Source of the DNA: Pseudomonadota bacterium
Lineage (GTDB): Bacteria > Desulfobacterota > Desulfobulbia > Desulfobulbales > Desulfocapsaceae
Length of the DNA stretch: 64,000 nucleotides
Direction: 5' to 3'
Assembly: GCA_018817385.1 (NCBI GenBank)
Contig: JAHIUA010000001.1
Span: forward strand, 1 to 64,000
Below the pieces are notes generated by a model. That model was not told the origin of the DNA. It did no database searches and saw only the letters and a list, made by a program, of their open reading frames with translations. Every line of letters begins with the position of its first letter. Position 1 is the first letter of the stretch. The translations under genes and the position numbers were made by a program. Shown in pieces: positions 45,764 through 54,697 of the stretch.

Positions 45764-47110
45764 ATGATCAAAATTCTTATCATCGATGATGATCTGGCCC
45801 TGGCCAGATCCCTGGAAATTCAACTCAAGGCAGAAAGTCACCTGGTCGCTGTGGCCCATAATGTCTCGGATGGCATGGTCGCGCTGGGAGAGATGGTTCC
45901 TGACCTGGTACTCCTGGACCTCAACCTTCCTGATGAACACGGTCTGAAGGCGTTACCGGCTATTCTGAACAATCTGCCTGGCGTGACAGTGGTTATCATG
46001 ACAGGGAACACGGAGAACAGTGAGGCCGTTGATGCCATGCGTGACGGGGCCTTTGACTATCTGCGCAAACCCTTAGACCTTGACGAACTGTTGCAGATGG
46101 CCGTCAAAGTGGAATCATTAAAGAAAAAAAAAAGCTGCAAAGAGGAGACAGAGGAAGAGCCAGCCACCAACGTATTCCCTTTGCAAATGATCGGTTCTGA
46201 CCGAAAAATCATCAATGTCCACAAGCAGATAGGCCTCCTGGCTCGCAACAAAATAACTGTTTTGATCACCGGCGAATCAGGCACCGGTAAAGAGCTGGTG
46301 GCCCGTATTCTCCATGAAGCCTCGGCTCCTGATCAGCCATTCGTGGCCATCAACTGTTCCGCCTTTGTTCCCACCCTCCTTGAAAGCGAACTCTTCGGTT
46401 ATGAAAAAGGGGCCTTTACCGGTGCGAATCAGGCCAAGGAAGGAAAACTGGAATTTGCTGCTCAGGGGACGGTTTTTCTCGATGAGATAGGGGACATGTC
46501 TCTTGATCTGCAGAGCAAACTGCTTCGAGTCCTTCAGGAGGATGAATTTGTCCGGGTGGGAGGGCTCAAGACCCAGACGTTGAGGGCACGGATCGTGGCG
46601 GCAACCCACCGTAATCTTGAGAAAATGGTCAGAGAAGCCACATTCCGAAAGGATCTCTTTTACCGGCTCAATGTGGTAAGCATCGAAGTCCCTCCCCTGC
46701 GAGAGCGACGGGGCGATATCGACCCTCTGGCATCTCACCTTCTGGCCAAGATTGCCCACAAGATGAAATGTCAACCGCTGCACCTGAGCACTGCCAGCCG
46801 TCTGAAGCTCCGAAGCGGCAATTGGCCTGGCAACGTCCGTGAACTCGAAAATACCCTGATTCGGGCCACGGTTCTGGTCCATGGTCAGGAGATCGATGCC
46901 GATGACCTGCTCATGCAACAGGAGGACAATCAGGAGCAAGCGCTCAAACCTGTAAGCGGCACCCTGGCTGCCACCGAAAAGATGTATATAAGCCAGGCCC
47001 TGGCCGAGCATAACTGGAATATTACCCATACCGCCCTCACCCTCGATGTTTCCCCCACCACCCTCCGAAAAAAAATCACTGATTATCACCTGAAACGGGC
47101 TGAATGCTGA
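45764..47110 (+). CDS. NtrC-family sigma-54-dependent response regulator
   Basis: 448 residues. Receiver (1-120) with Asp in L-V-L-L-D-L-N-L-P and Lys in L-R-K-P-L-D. AAA+ domain (about 140-370) with Walker A GESGTGKE, the sigma-54 contact loop GAFTGA, and V-F-L-D-E-I-G-D-M. C-terminal Fis-type helix-turn-helix (about 405-445). It should activate sigma-54 promoters when phosphorylated by the upstream kinase. The nearest candidate is the promoter at 50734-50750, just past this operon. The end overlaps the barrel gene by 7 bases. Confidence 0.95.
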   Translation: MIKILIIDDDLALARSLEIQLKAESHLVAVAHNVSDGMVALGEMVPDLVLLDLNLPDEHGLKALPAILNNLPGVTVVIMTGNTENSEAVDAMRDGAFDYLRKPLDLDELLQMAVKVESLKKKKSCKEETEEEPATNVFPLQMIGSDRKIINVHKQIGLLARNKITVLITGESGTGKELVARILHEASAPDQPFVAINCSAFVPTLLESELFGYEKGAFTGANQAKEGKLEFAAQGTVFLDEIGDMSLDLQSKLLRVLQEDEFVRVGGLKTQTLRARIVAATHRNLEKMVREATFRKDLFYRLNVVSIEVPPLRERRGDIDPLASHLLAKIAHKMKCQPLHLSTASRLKLRSGNWPGNVRELENTLIRATVLVHGQEIDADDLLMQQEDNQEQALKPVSGTLAATEKMYISQALAEHNWNITHTALTLDVSPTTLRKKITDYHLKRAEC

Positions 47111-48321
47111 TGACGTTCTCCCCTTTCCCCTCTATAAAGGCACAGATCTTCTCCCTTGCATTCCTCTTATGGATGCTCTTCCCCTCCCTTCTTTGTGCTA
47201 TTAATTTGGCAAGTGATAAGGTACAGTTACATGGATTTCTAACCCAGGGATACATGGAGAGCAAAGAGAATAATTTTCTCGGGGATAGCGAAGATGGCAC
47301 CTTTCGCTTCACTGAAATAGGCCTCAACATCAATGCCCATCTGACAGATAACTTTCGTGTTGGCGGACAGGCCCTGTATTGTCATCTGCCGGCCGACGAC
47401 AAGGGCAAGGTCCGTGCCGACTGGCTGGTGGCGGAGTATCATATTATCGACCCCTTTGGCCTGCGACTGGGCAAGATCAAAATGCCCATGGGCCTCTACA
47501 ATATGGAGCGTGATTCCGACTTCCTCCGCCCTCTCATCTTTCTTCCGCAATCCATCTATGACGAAACCCGCCGAGATTCCTGGCAGGCTCATTGGGGGGG
47601 GGAAATGTATGGCAATCTGCTCCTGAGCAAATGGGGAGACCTTGATTACCAGCTCTTTGGCGGCCGCATTCAATATGACGATGATTCCCTGGCCACCCTT
47701 GCTGGCAGCGAGATTGTCAATCGCTACAACAAGGAAAATTCACTGCATCTCAGTACAGATGATCTGAGCCGACAGAATAATTATGTGTATGGGGCGGCAC
47801 TGTTTTTCAACCCCTCACTCGAAGGATTGCGCGGTGCCTTGACCTTTCTGGCCCTGGATGACGAGTTGTGGCTCCATGAAACCCTGGTGAACAGCCTGCA
47901 GGTCAGAAGCAAACTGGTCGCCTCTGTGGAGTATTCCTGGCAACAGCTCAGTATGGCTGCCGAATACAGTGAAACTGACCGCAGGCAGGAGCAGTTCAAT
48001 ATCGTGACCCTGGATGGCGCCTCCCAAGCCTGGTATCTGCTCCTGAGTTACTCTCCCACAGAGACCTTGACCGTTTCCCTACTCTATGACGAGTACTATC
48101 GACTCAAAAACAGCCGTCACGAGCCAGCGGGTCCCATGAACCTCTACCCCTGGCGTAAGGACCTGGGTGTTTCCTTACGCTATGACATTTCTGAAAGCTG
48201 GACCTTTAAGGCCGAGTGGCACACCATCGACGGCACGGCCTTCTACATGGGGTATTTCAATCCTCAGGGTGCTGAACGCTACTGGCAGTATGGGGCCCTG
48301 AAACTCTCCTTTAATTTTTAG
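47104..48321 (+). CDS. Outer-membrane beta-barrel protein (porin-like)
   Basis: 405 residues. Signal peptide (ends near L-L-C-A); then Q-L-H-G-F-L-T-Q-G-Y and alternating amphipathic strands rich in aromatic residues, ending in F-N-F, as outer-membrane barrels do. Length suits a 16-stranded porin-like channel. It overlaps the response-regulator stop and lies 2 bases before the small binding-like gene, so it is co-expressed with both. The likely role is a channel for the signal or solute read by the operon's sensors. Confidence 0.85.
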   Translation: MLMTFSPFPSIKAQIFSLAFLLWMLFPSLLCAINLASDKVQLHGFLTQGYMESKENNFLGDSEDGTFRFTEIGLNINAHLTDNFRVGGQALYCHLPADDKGKVRADWLVAEYHIIDPFGLRLGKIKMPMGLYNMERDSDFLRPLIFLPQSIYDETRRDSWQAHWGGEMYGNLLLSKWGDLDYQLFGGRIQYDDDSLATLAGSEIVNRYNKENSLHLSTDDLSRQNNYVYGAALFFNPSLEGLRGALTFLALDDELWLHETLVNSLQVRSKLVASVEYSWQQLSMAAEYSETDRRQEQFNIVTLDGASQAWYLLLSYSPTETLTVSLLYDEYYRLKNSRHEPAGPMNLYPWRKDLGVSLRYDISESWTFKAEWHTIDGTAFYMGYFNPQGAERYWQYGALKLSFNF

Positions 48322-48323
48322 AT

Positions 48324-48770
48324 ATGACAATGAATTTAAAAAGGAGAATAGGCGCCCTCGTTCTGGCAATATGGCTCATTGCCGCAGGGGCAGAGGGGGC
48401 TGAACCCCTTGCTGGTTTTGTGATGGTGGTCAATGTTCAGAATGAGATCAGCACCATCAGCCGTAAGGAGGTAGAACTCATCTTCCTCAATAAAAAACGA
48501 AGCTGGCCCGATGGGACAAAAATAAGCGTCCTGATTAACGAAAATCTCACAGTCGCCGACTCTTTCTGTCAGACGGCCCTGAAAAGATCAGCACATCAAT
48601 TTCTGATCTTTCGCAAAAAAATGTTATTCCGCGGCCAGGGAATGCCGCCCCCCACCCTCAATACGGACAAAGAGGTGATCGCATTTGTGGTCGGGCATTC
48701 GGGGAGTATCAGCTACGTCAGTCCAGAGGCCGTAACGCCGGCAGTGAAGGTTGTCCCGATTACCCAATAG
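48324..48770 (+). CDS. Small periplasmic phosphate-binding-like (PstS-type) protein
   Basis: 148 residues with a signal peptide (ends A-G-A-E-G-A). The mature part resembles short PstS-like proteins: E-V-E-L-I-F-L-N-K-K-R-S-W-P-D-G and a final G-S-I-S-Y-V-S. Such small proteins often sit between a porin and a HAMP signalling protein, as here, and probably present a ligand to the neighbouring sensor. No ABC permease is nearby, so transport is unlikely. Confidence 0.8.
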   Translation: MTMNLKRRIGALVLAIWLIAAGAEGAEPLAGFVMVVNVQNEISTISRKEVELIFLNKKRSWPDGTKISVLINENLTVADSFCQTALKRSAHQFLIFRKKMLFRGQGMPPPTLNTDKEVIAFVVGHSGSISYVSPEAVTPAVKVVPITQ

Positions 48771-48778
48771 GTCCCGGC

Positions 48779-50452
48779 ATGAATATTCTCCGTAACATTC
48801 GCAGTAAAATATGGGCCTGTGGCAGCGTAGCACTCCTCAGTTATCTTACTGCCACCCTGGCTACCACCTGGGTGAATTACGAGACAAAAAGATCCATCAT
48901 CCATGTGCAACAGATCGACCTACCTCTCTCTTCAAAAGGGGTTCTTGTACACAGCCTCTTTAACACTCAGAGTGAAGAATACGAAAACGGCCTCCTCACC
49001 GGCGAACAGGGAGATGTTCAACAGGCCAATATACTCCACGAGCAGATAGCACCCCTCCTGGATGAGCTGGTGCGACTGGTAAATACCAGGCATAATGACC
49101 TCTATCCTACTATCATTTCTCTACGGGACGACTACAATAATTACTTCGTCATGGCCTCTCAGTATTATATGGAAGCGGTACAGAAGGGTGATATCTTTGC
49201 CTCCCGCAATGAAGTGCATCAACTTGGAAAACTGCAGGCCGACCTTATTACCCAATTCCAAGAGATTACCGGCAAGCTGCAGGAGATGATTGTCACTGAT
49301 CTTGAGAGAAACAACGACCGTATCGATCGTTACACCCACTTACTCCATATCTTTTTCATCCTCTTTCTCATTCTCACTGTTGTGGTGAGTAACTGGCTAG
49401 CCAATAAAGAAATCATTGCCCCTCTGGGGAAGATCAAAACGATGATAAGTGAGTTCAGTCGTGGCCAAACGATCGAAAAGCCACAGAGCAGTGCCAGGGG
49501 TGACGAGATCCAGGAACTGGCACGCTCTTTCTGGGAGATGACTCGCGAACTGCGACTCATAACTGTCTCTCGGGACTATGTAGACAACATCATCAACAAC
49601 ATGACAGATTCACTTATTATTTTAAACCCAGACCTGACCATTGAAACAGCCAACCATGCAACGTTGGAGCTCCTTCATTTCTCAAAGGAGGAATTGGCAG
49701 GGTGCTCCTTCCTCAATATTTTCAGCCATCCTGAGGAGACCATTATTGATTCCCTCTTTCATGGCTTTCTCGAGGGCAAGGCCGTTACCAATCTTGAGGC
49801 CCTTTACATTGGCTACGATGGTCAGGTAATTCCAGTCCTGTTTTCGGCCAGCGCCCTCTACCTCCCCGACGGCAGCCTCCAGGGTATTTCCTGTATGGCC
49901 CGCGACATCAGCGAACTCAAAGAACAACGTGATGAGTTGCAATTTCTGGCCAATTTTGACAAACTTACCGGTCTGCCGAACCGTAATCTCTTTTTTGACC
50001 GCCTGACCTCGACCATAAACGAGGCCAGACGCTACGGTCATCTCTTTGCCCTGTTCTATCTTGATCTCGACAATTTCAAACCCCTCAATGATACCCATGG
50101 CCATGAGGCCGGAGACCTCGCCCTGCAGGAGGTGGCAAGACGCCTGCAGGCGACAGTGCGTGAGTCTGACACTGTCTCCAGACTTGGTGGCGACGAGTTC
50201 ACCATCATCCTGAACAGGGTTCAAAGCACTCATGACGCCACAAAGGTGGCCACCAAGATCCTGGAGGTCATTGGCAACCCATTCATAATCCATGGAAAAG
50301 AGAATTTCCTCAGAGTCAGTATCGGCATCTGTCTCTCCTCCCCGAAGCTCAACTCTGCGGACAAGCTGATAAAAAACGCCGACACAGCCATGTATGCCGC
50401 CAAGGCTCAGGGCCGTAACCGTTTCATCTTTTCCTCTCCGGATCAGACATAA
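48779..50452 (+). CDS. HAMP-PAS-GGDEF membrane diguanylate cyclase
   Basis: 557 residues. Membrane helix (about 13-30), a helical periplasmic domain (about 35-180), a second helix (about 188-208), HAMP, a PAS domain (about 275-380) and a GGDEF domain (about 390-555). The active-site loop is GGDEF with D-L-D-N-F-K upstream. It should make c-di-GMP in response to a periplasmic signal, perhaps the ligand of the small binding-like protein 8 bases upstream. Last gene of the five-gene operon; a terminator follows. Confidence 0.93.
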   Translation: MNILRNIRSKIWACGSVALLSYLTATLATTWVNYETKRSIIHVQQIDLPLSSKGVLVHSLFNTQSEEYENGLLTGEQGDVQQANILHEQIAPLLDELVRLVNTRHNDLYPTIISLRDDYNNYFVMASQYYMEAVQKGDIFASRNEVHQLGKLQADLITQFQEITGKLQEMIVTDLERNNDRIDRYTHLLHIFFILFLILTVVVSNWLANKEIIAPLGKIKTMISEFSRGQTIEKPQSSARGDEIQELARSFWEMTRELRLITVSRDYVDNIINNMTDSLIILNPDLTIETANHATLELLHFSKEELAGCSFLNIFSHPEETIIDSLFHGFLEGKAVTNLEALYIGYDGQVIPVLFSASALYLPDGSLQGISCMARDISELKEQRDELQFLANFDKLTGLPNRNLFFDRLTSTINEARRYGHLFALFYLDLDNFKPLNDTHGHEAGDLALQEVARRLQATVRESDTVSRLGGDEFTIILNRVQSTHDATKVATKILEVIGNPFIIHGKENFLRVSIGICLSSPKLNSADKLIKNADTAMYAAKAQGRNRFIFSSPDQT

Positions 50453-50596
50453 CGGTTCCAGCTGGCAACACCTTTCCCCAAAAATAACTCTCCATTTTTC
50501 CATCCACACTCGCTTCTCTACTCCCGAAATTCACCTTTCAGCCACCTGAGTTGCGAAGCTGTTTTTTTCCCAAAAGCACTGCCCAGTTTCTAGGGA

Positions 50597-50642
50597 GTTG
50601 GTGACCAGTTTCTGGTCACCAACACAATTTTCTCTTTTTTTT
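50597..50642 (+). terminator. Rho-independent terminator of the kinase-to-cyclase operon
   Basis: A perfect 11-base stem, GTTGGTGACCA (50597-50607) and TGGTCACCAAC (50613-50623), has a 5-base loop and is followed by A-C-A-A-T-T-T-T-C-T-C and a run of T. It lies 144 bases after the cyclase stop. Confidence 0.85.
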
Positions 50643-50700
50643 CCAGTCAATCCTTTTTTTTAAAAAAAGTTATTAGTGTCATTGCAATGAATTGACGTTT

Positions 50701-50727
50701 CGCAGACAACAAAGATAGTTGTCTGCG
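50701..50727 (+). promoter_or_regulatory. 10-base perfect inverted repeat abutting the sigma-54 promoter
   Basis: CGCAGACAAC and GTTGTCTGCG are separated by 7 bases and end 7 bases before the -24 element. It is a candidate site for the activator or for a repressor; it is unusually close for a classical enhancer. Confidence 0.6.
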
Positions 50728-50733
50728 CCCTTC

Positions 50734-50750
50734 TGGTACGCTCTCTGCAT
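50734..50750 (+). promoter_or_regulatory. Sigma-54 (-24/-12) promoter of the secreted-protein operon
   Basis: TGGTACG-N4-CTGCAT has GG at 50735-50736 and GC at 50747-50748, exactly 10 bases apart. It lies 54 bases upstream of the ATG at 50804, the right range for a short leader. Confidence 0.75.
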
Positions 50751-50803
50751 ACATAACCCAAACAAAGAGTAGTATGCTTATTAACTTTGAGGGAGGAGAC
50801 ACT

Positions 50804-52246
50804 ATGAAACGAAACAGAAATTTGATGACTGCGGCTGCGGCCCTGAGTCTGGTGAGCGCCGTGGGCGTTGCCCAGGCGGATGTTGTCAAACAATGGGATA
50901 TGTCCCTGACAGCTGCAGCCCAATCACAACAAGAGATCTCGCTACTATCCGGTATCCCTTATGACGGATTTGACATCTTTAACTATATAGAGCCAGACTC
51001 TCTGATGGACCCGAATACCGGCGCCCTTGCCACTGACGGGTTCATGCCCAGTGGCTGGGTCCTGTTTTCCGGGGGAGCGACAAATATCTTCACCGATAGC
51101 TCGATGACCGCCAAAAACGGTGCCATGACCTGGAAGGAGAGAGACACCCAAGGACCTGGTATAAGCGTGGTTACCGCTGATGATGTGGATGGCACGAACT
51201 GTATCATGTCTGCCGGCTGGGATCCCTACGCCAGCACGGGCTGGGGAACGGACATCAAGCAATGTAGCGATGACTGGCAGTCAAGCAAGCGCTTTAAGCT
51301 GGTAAGTTATGTACTGGACGGCCCTGTTGATCTGACCTTTACTGTCAGCGCCACCGGGACCACCGATATCTATCGTATCCTGCAGAAGTATGGCAACCAG
51401 ACAGGAAATCGAGCCACCGGCTACAGCCAGGAGCTTGGATTTATCGTTGATGGTCAATTCCAGAAGGCCAGCTCCGGCACTGGTATTGCCTTCTGCGGCA
51501 AAAACGGTATCCCCTATGACGATACTGCGCCAACTCCCAGTTCGGTTATGAACCAGGGTGAGCTTGATGCCCTCATGGCCCACGGACTCTTTGGTGCCCC
51601 TGATAAACATCACACCTCTGCCGGCTATTTCAACCCCTATGTACGCGGGACCTTCGGCCTCCTGGCTGGCGAAACTTCCATCATCACCACCGGCCTTGCT
51701 GCAGTCCATCGCGACCTGTTTGGAGAATGGCTGCCATCCAACCAGATGAAGGGTGCCTTCTACTACGATGACGACGGCAACCCATACACCGACAACCTCC
51801 TCACCGCCAGCTGCGATGGTGCCTTTGATGAAGAAGCGGCCCTGGCCGGCGACCCCAATGCCGGTTGTGACGGACAATGGGTGACCTACCGCGAGGATTA
51901 TCAACTCCGTGATGCCGATGGCGACGGTATTGTCAATGAGATTGCCCCTGCCGTGGGCACCGATATTCGTCCTCCCATTCCCGTTGACGATGCCACCATC
52001 GCTGCCTGGATAGCCGATCCCATGTGGATACCCGGCTACATCGACGATCTGGCCAATGTCAATATCAATGCCTTCATCTCTGTGGCCAATGCCAATTACT
52101 GGCCTACCGCAGATGGAAACGGCAATGCCAGCTTTACCATCAGGATGATACCGACCTTTGATACTGCAGTGGCCCAGGCTGAACCAGGCCTCACCAGCCC
52201 TGAAGCATTCGTTGTCAGCATCAATGCTCCGAACACAGTTTACTAA
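50804..52246 (+). CDS. Secreted choice-of-anchor-like protein, function unknown
   Basis: 480 residues. Signal peptide (ends G-V-A-Q-A-D). The middle reads S-S-K-R-F-K-L, D-L-T-F-T-V, Y-R-I-L-Q-K-Y-G-N-Q-T-G-N-R and then H-G-L-F-G with a later G-Y-F, a run I associate with 'choice-of-anchor F' exported proteins. No C-terminal sorting tag is visible here. Several Cys (N-C-I-M, Q-C-S-D, F-C-G-K, S-C-D-G, G-C-D-G) may form disulfides. GGGAGGAGA precedes the ATG. It is under the sigma-54 promoter at 50734, so it is probably made in quantity under one specific signal. Confidence 0.75.
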   Translation: MKRNRNLMTAAAALSLVSAVGVAQADVVKQWDMSLTAAAQSQQEISLLSGIPYDGFDIFNYIEPDSLMDPNTGALATDGFMPSGWVLFSGGATNIFTDSSMTAKNGAMTWKERDTQGPGISVVTADDVDGTNCIMSAGWDPYASTGWGTDIKQCSDDWQSSKRFKLVSYVLDGPVDLTFTVSATGTTDIYRILQKYGNQTGNRATGYSQELGFIVDGQFQKASSGTGIAFCGKNGIPYDDTAPTPSSVMNQGELDALMAHGLFGAPDKHHTSAGYFNPYVRGTFGLLAGETSIITTGLAAVHRDLFGEWLPSNQMKGAFYYDDDGNPYTDNLLTASCDGAFDEEAALAGDPNAGCDGQWVTYREDYQLRDADGDGIVNEIAPAVGTDIRPPIPVDDATIAAWIADPMWIPGYIDDLANVNINAFISVANANYWPTADGNGNASFTIRMIPTFDTAVAQAEPGLTSPEAFVVSINAPNTVY

Positions 52247-52300
52247 AGTAAAGCGACGATCAGTTGAAACGACGATTATCCTGAATAATGGAGAAATATA

Positions 52301-52687
52301 ATGAAAATAGCAAAAATAATTCTTTTGGCGATGGTTTTCGCCTTGGCATGCACCAGCCTGGGCATGGCAGCCGGCGCAGTGCAGATAAATAAGTCCGTGT
52401 ATATATCTGCGGACGTTAAAAATACAGTTGACTATGATCTGCAGGCCTCCGTCAAACTGTTAGGCTATGACAATGTCGGCAATGCAGTGGGCCATGTCTG
52501 CCGTGAAGTGACCCTGCCGGCAAACGACACCATCACCGTCAACTATCGCTGGCGGGCTCCTGCCTATCAGACTGGTCTCTACTGGTCATCCCAGGTCACA
52601 ATCGACGGAAACTGCATCAACCATGATGGTGACGACAGTGACAGCGACAGTGACAGCGATGGGGACAGTGACGACAGTGATGATTAA
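52301..52687 (+). CDS. Small secreted protein with Asp/Ser-rich C-terminal tail
   Basis: 128 residues. Signal peptide (about 1-23; it contains L-A-C, so a lipobox is possible, but A-A-G-A is also a cleavage site). Then comes a beta-rich domain with two Cys (H-V-C-R-E, G-N-C-I-N) and a tail of alternating Asp and Ser (D-S-D-S-D-S-D-G-D-S-D-D-S-D-D). Such tails can bind calcium or act as flexible spacers. GGAG precedes the ATG, 54 bases after the choice-of-anchor-like gene, and a terminator follows, so the two form one transcript. Confidence 0.75.
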   Translation: MKIAKIILLAMVFALACTSLGMAAGAVQINKSVYISADVKNTVDYDLQASVKLLGYDNVGNAVGHVCREVTLPANDTITVNYRWRAPAYQTGLYWSSQVTIDGNCINHDGDDSDSDSDSDGDSDDSDD

Positions 52688-52720
52688 CTGAGATCATTCA
52701 TGAGAGTTCCTTCATACTTA

Positions 52721-52766
52721 CCCCTTTTCGGTCTGCAGTGGCCGGAAAGGGGGCTTCTTATTTTCT
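52721..52766 (+). terminator. Terminator after the small secreted protein
   Basis: CCCCTTTTCGG pairs with CCGGAAAGGGG around a 10-base loop, followed by G-C-T-T-C-T-T-A-T-T-T-T. It lies 33 bases after the stop. Confidence 0.8.
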
Positions 52767-52820
52767 CTGTATTGTATGCCAAAGCTTCTTACCCTGAACG
52801 TCAAGTGAAAGGAGGGTGCC

Positions 52821-54131
52821 ATGAGTGAACCGAGGAGGAAGATAACACCTTGTCCAGAAAAGAGTGGAGCGTTGACAGCCACTCTTATTTTTGCAGCAGT
52901 TGCCTCCCTCTTTATTATTCTGGCAACAGAATTTCCGCAGCTCTATATCCTCGCCACCTATGAGGATCTGCCCGGAGAATGGACCCAGGCCTTCTTCTTT
53001 ACGGCAACCCTCATCACATCGCTTCTCCTGGCCAGAAAGTCACATCCATACCGCCTCTTTTTTGCCCTCCTGGCCCTGGCCTGTTTCTATGTGGTGGGTG
53101 AGGAAATATCCTGGGGCCAGCGCCTGTTTTCCTTTACCAGTCCGGAATTTTTCCAACGCCATAATCTGCAACAGGAATTCAACCTCCACAACTTTCTCAC
53201 CGGTCCAACGGCCACCTGGCAAAAGAGAGCAATTGAGCTTGGCCTGGTCGCCGCTTTGGTAGGATATGGTCTGCTCTACCCTCTCCTGCAGAGGAATGGC
53301 AACAGGCTGGCACGGTGGTTTAAAGAACACGGTCTGCCTGTCCCGCCGCTCTCCCTCAGCCCCTATTTTGTCACAGGAGCACTTTGTGAACTCCGCCTCT
53401 TTTCATTTAACGAAGCCGAGATTGCAGAGCTCCTCATTGCCATGGCCCTGGCCTTCCTGACCCTCCACCATTTCCTCCTGACCCAGGAAGACCGGGGCCG
53501 TACTCCTCCCTGGCTAGAGGCAACAGCTATGGTCGGAGTCGTTCTGGCCTGTCTGGCTGGAGCAGGCTCCGTAAGCTGGTATTGCTGGACCGCGCCGGAA
53601 CTGCATAAACAAATGGCAAAGCGCATCACGGCCGGTCAAAAAAAATTTGGCCAACGCTATTATCGTTATGGTGATTGGCAGAATTCGGCCATCCTCTATA
53701 AGGCCCTTCTCGTCAAGACTCCTGAAGACAGGGTCCTGTTACGCAGTCTGGCCAGTACGTACAAAGAGATGGGAGACGAGCAGAGCTTTCTTAGCACCAA
53801 TGTCAAGGCCATTCGCCTGGACATGATACAGTATGGTCGGAATCCTCGCCAGATTGCCGTCAATCTCTCACTCTTTGAGAGCTTTCAGCAAAACGGCAGG
53901 CAGGAGAAGGCCCGCTTACATCTGACAAGGGCCATGGAAGAGAGCCGCAACAAGGTCCTGTTGGAGCCCTATAACGCTGGCAGTTTCTACTGGTATGGCA
54001 AATGCCTGCAGGCCAAAGGGGAAACAAACGCCGCAAAAGAACAGTTTGCTCGGGCCGTGTCCATGAAACCCACCTCCAAAAGGTATCTCCAGGCCTATCG
54101 GAAAAGTCTGCACGAGCTAAACAACAGTTGA
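52821..54131 (+). CDS. Membrane protein with C-terminal TPR-like helices
   Basis: 436 residues. About six hydrophobic helices lie in residues 15-270, including motifs F-Y-V-V-G-E-E-I-S-W-G-Q-R and H-N-L-Q-Q-E-F-N-L-H-N. The C-terminal third (about 285-430) is a soluble helical region with TPR-like spacing (Y-R-Y-G-D-W-Q-N-S-A, A-K-E-Q-F-A-R-A). A Glu-Glu and His-rich polar loop is conserved in a family of membrane proteins I cannot name. GAAAGGAGGG precedes the ATG. It comes after a terminator and so may have its own promoter. Confidence 0.8.
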   Translation: MSEPRRKITPCPEKSGALTATLIFAAVASLFIILATEFPQLYILATYEDLPGEWTQAFFFTATLITSLLLARKSHPYRLFFALLALACFYVVGEEISWGQRLFSFTSPEFFQRHNLQQEFNLHNFLTGPTATWQKRAIELGLVAALVGYGLLYPLLQRNGNRLARWFKEHGLPVPPLSLSPYFVTGALCELRLFSFNEAEIAELLIAMALAFLTLHHFLLTQEDRGRTPPWLEATAMVGVVLACLAGAGSVSWYCWTAPELHKQMAKRITAGQKKFGQRYYRYGDWQNSAILYKALLVKTPEDRVLLRSLASTYKEMGDEQSFLSTNVKAIRLDMIQYGRNPRQIAVNLSLFESFQQNGRQEKARLHLTRAMEESRNKVLLEPYNAGSFYWYGKCLQAKGETNAAKEQFARAVSMKPTSKRYLQAYRKSLHELNNS

Positions 54132-54697
54132 CAGGATGAATACAAAGCAAAGGGGAACGAGACCAAAATCGGAGTGAACGAAGACTGAACTCCAGCTGTT
54201 AACAGATAAACGCCGCAGAAAGACGAAAGATTGTTTTCACAGGTAAGGAACACATCGACGCCGCCCCCCCATAGCCCATTCGGACCTGTTCAGCTCAAGG
54301 GCCTCTTCCCCTGAGAATTGGACAAAGCGTTGTATTGAACGAGACCCTGTAAGCCAATAGCTGTTTTTAGCGCAGCATGAACATTACACTTCAGGCTCTC
54401 CTCCTCTCCCTTGCTCTACCGCTTACCACAAAAGAAATAACATCCTTCTCTTTGTTAACAAGACAAATGTTGAACATCTTGATATAATTCTTGCAAAGAC
54501 GGTCGTTGGCAAGAGATACCACAAATGCGAGAACCGAAATGGCTCCTTTTCGCTCTGTGGCCCGCCTGCAAGAACGAGAATCAAGCATTGCCGTGAACGA
54601 CATGTTATCTAAGCGGTCCCATTGCCACGACGAGGGGAGTCCACGCCAGGAAGGACTGAGCTTCAGCAAAGACCGATCAAAAAACAATGGTGATTCC
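54132..54697. other. Geneless interval
   Basis: About 570 bases before the SulP start. An in-frame extension from 54491 has no conserved content and is judged non-coding. The interval must contain the SulP promoter, but no clear box was picked. Confidence 0.4.
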
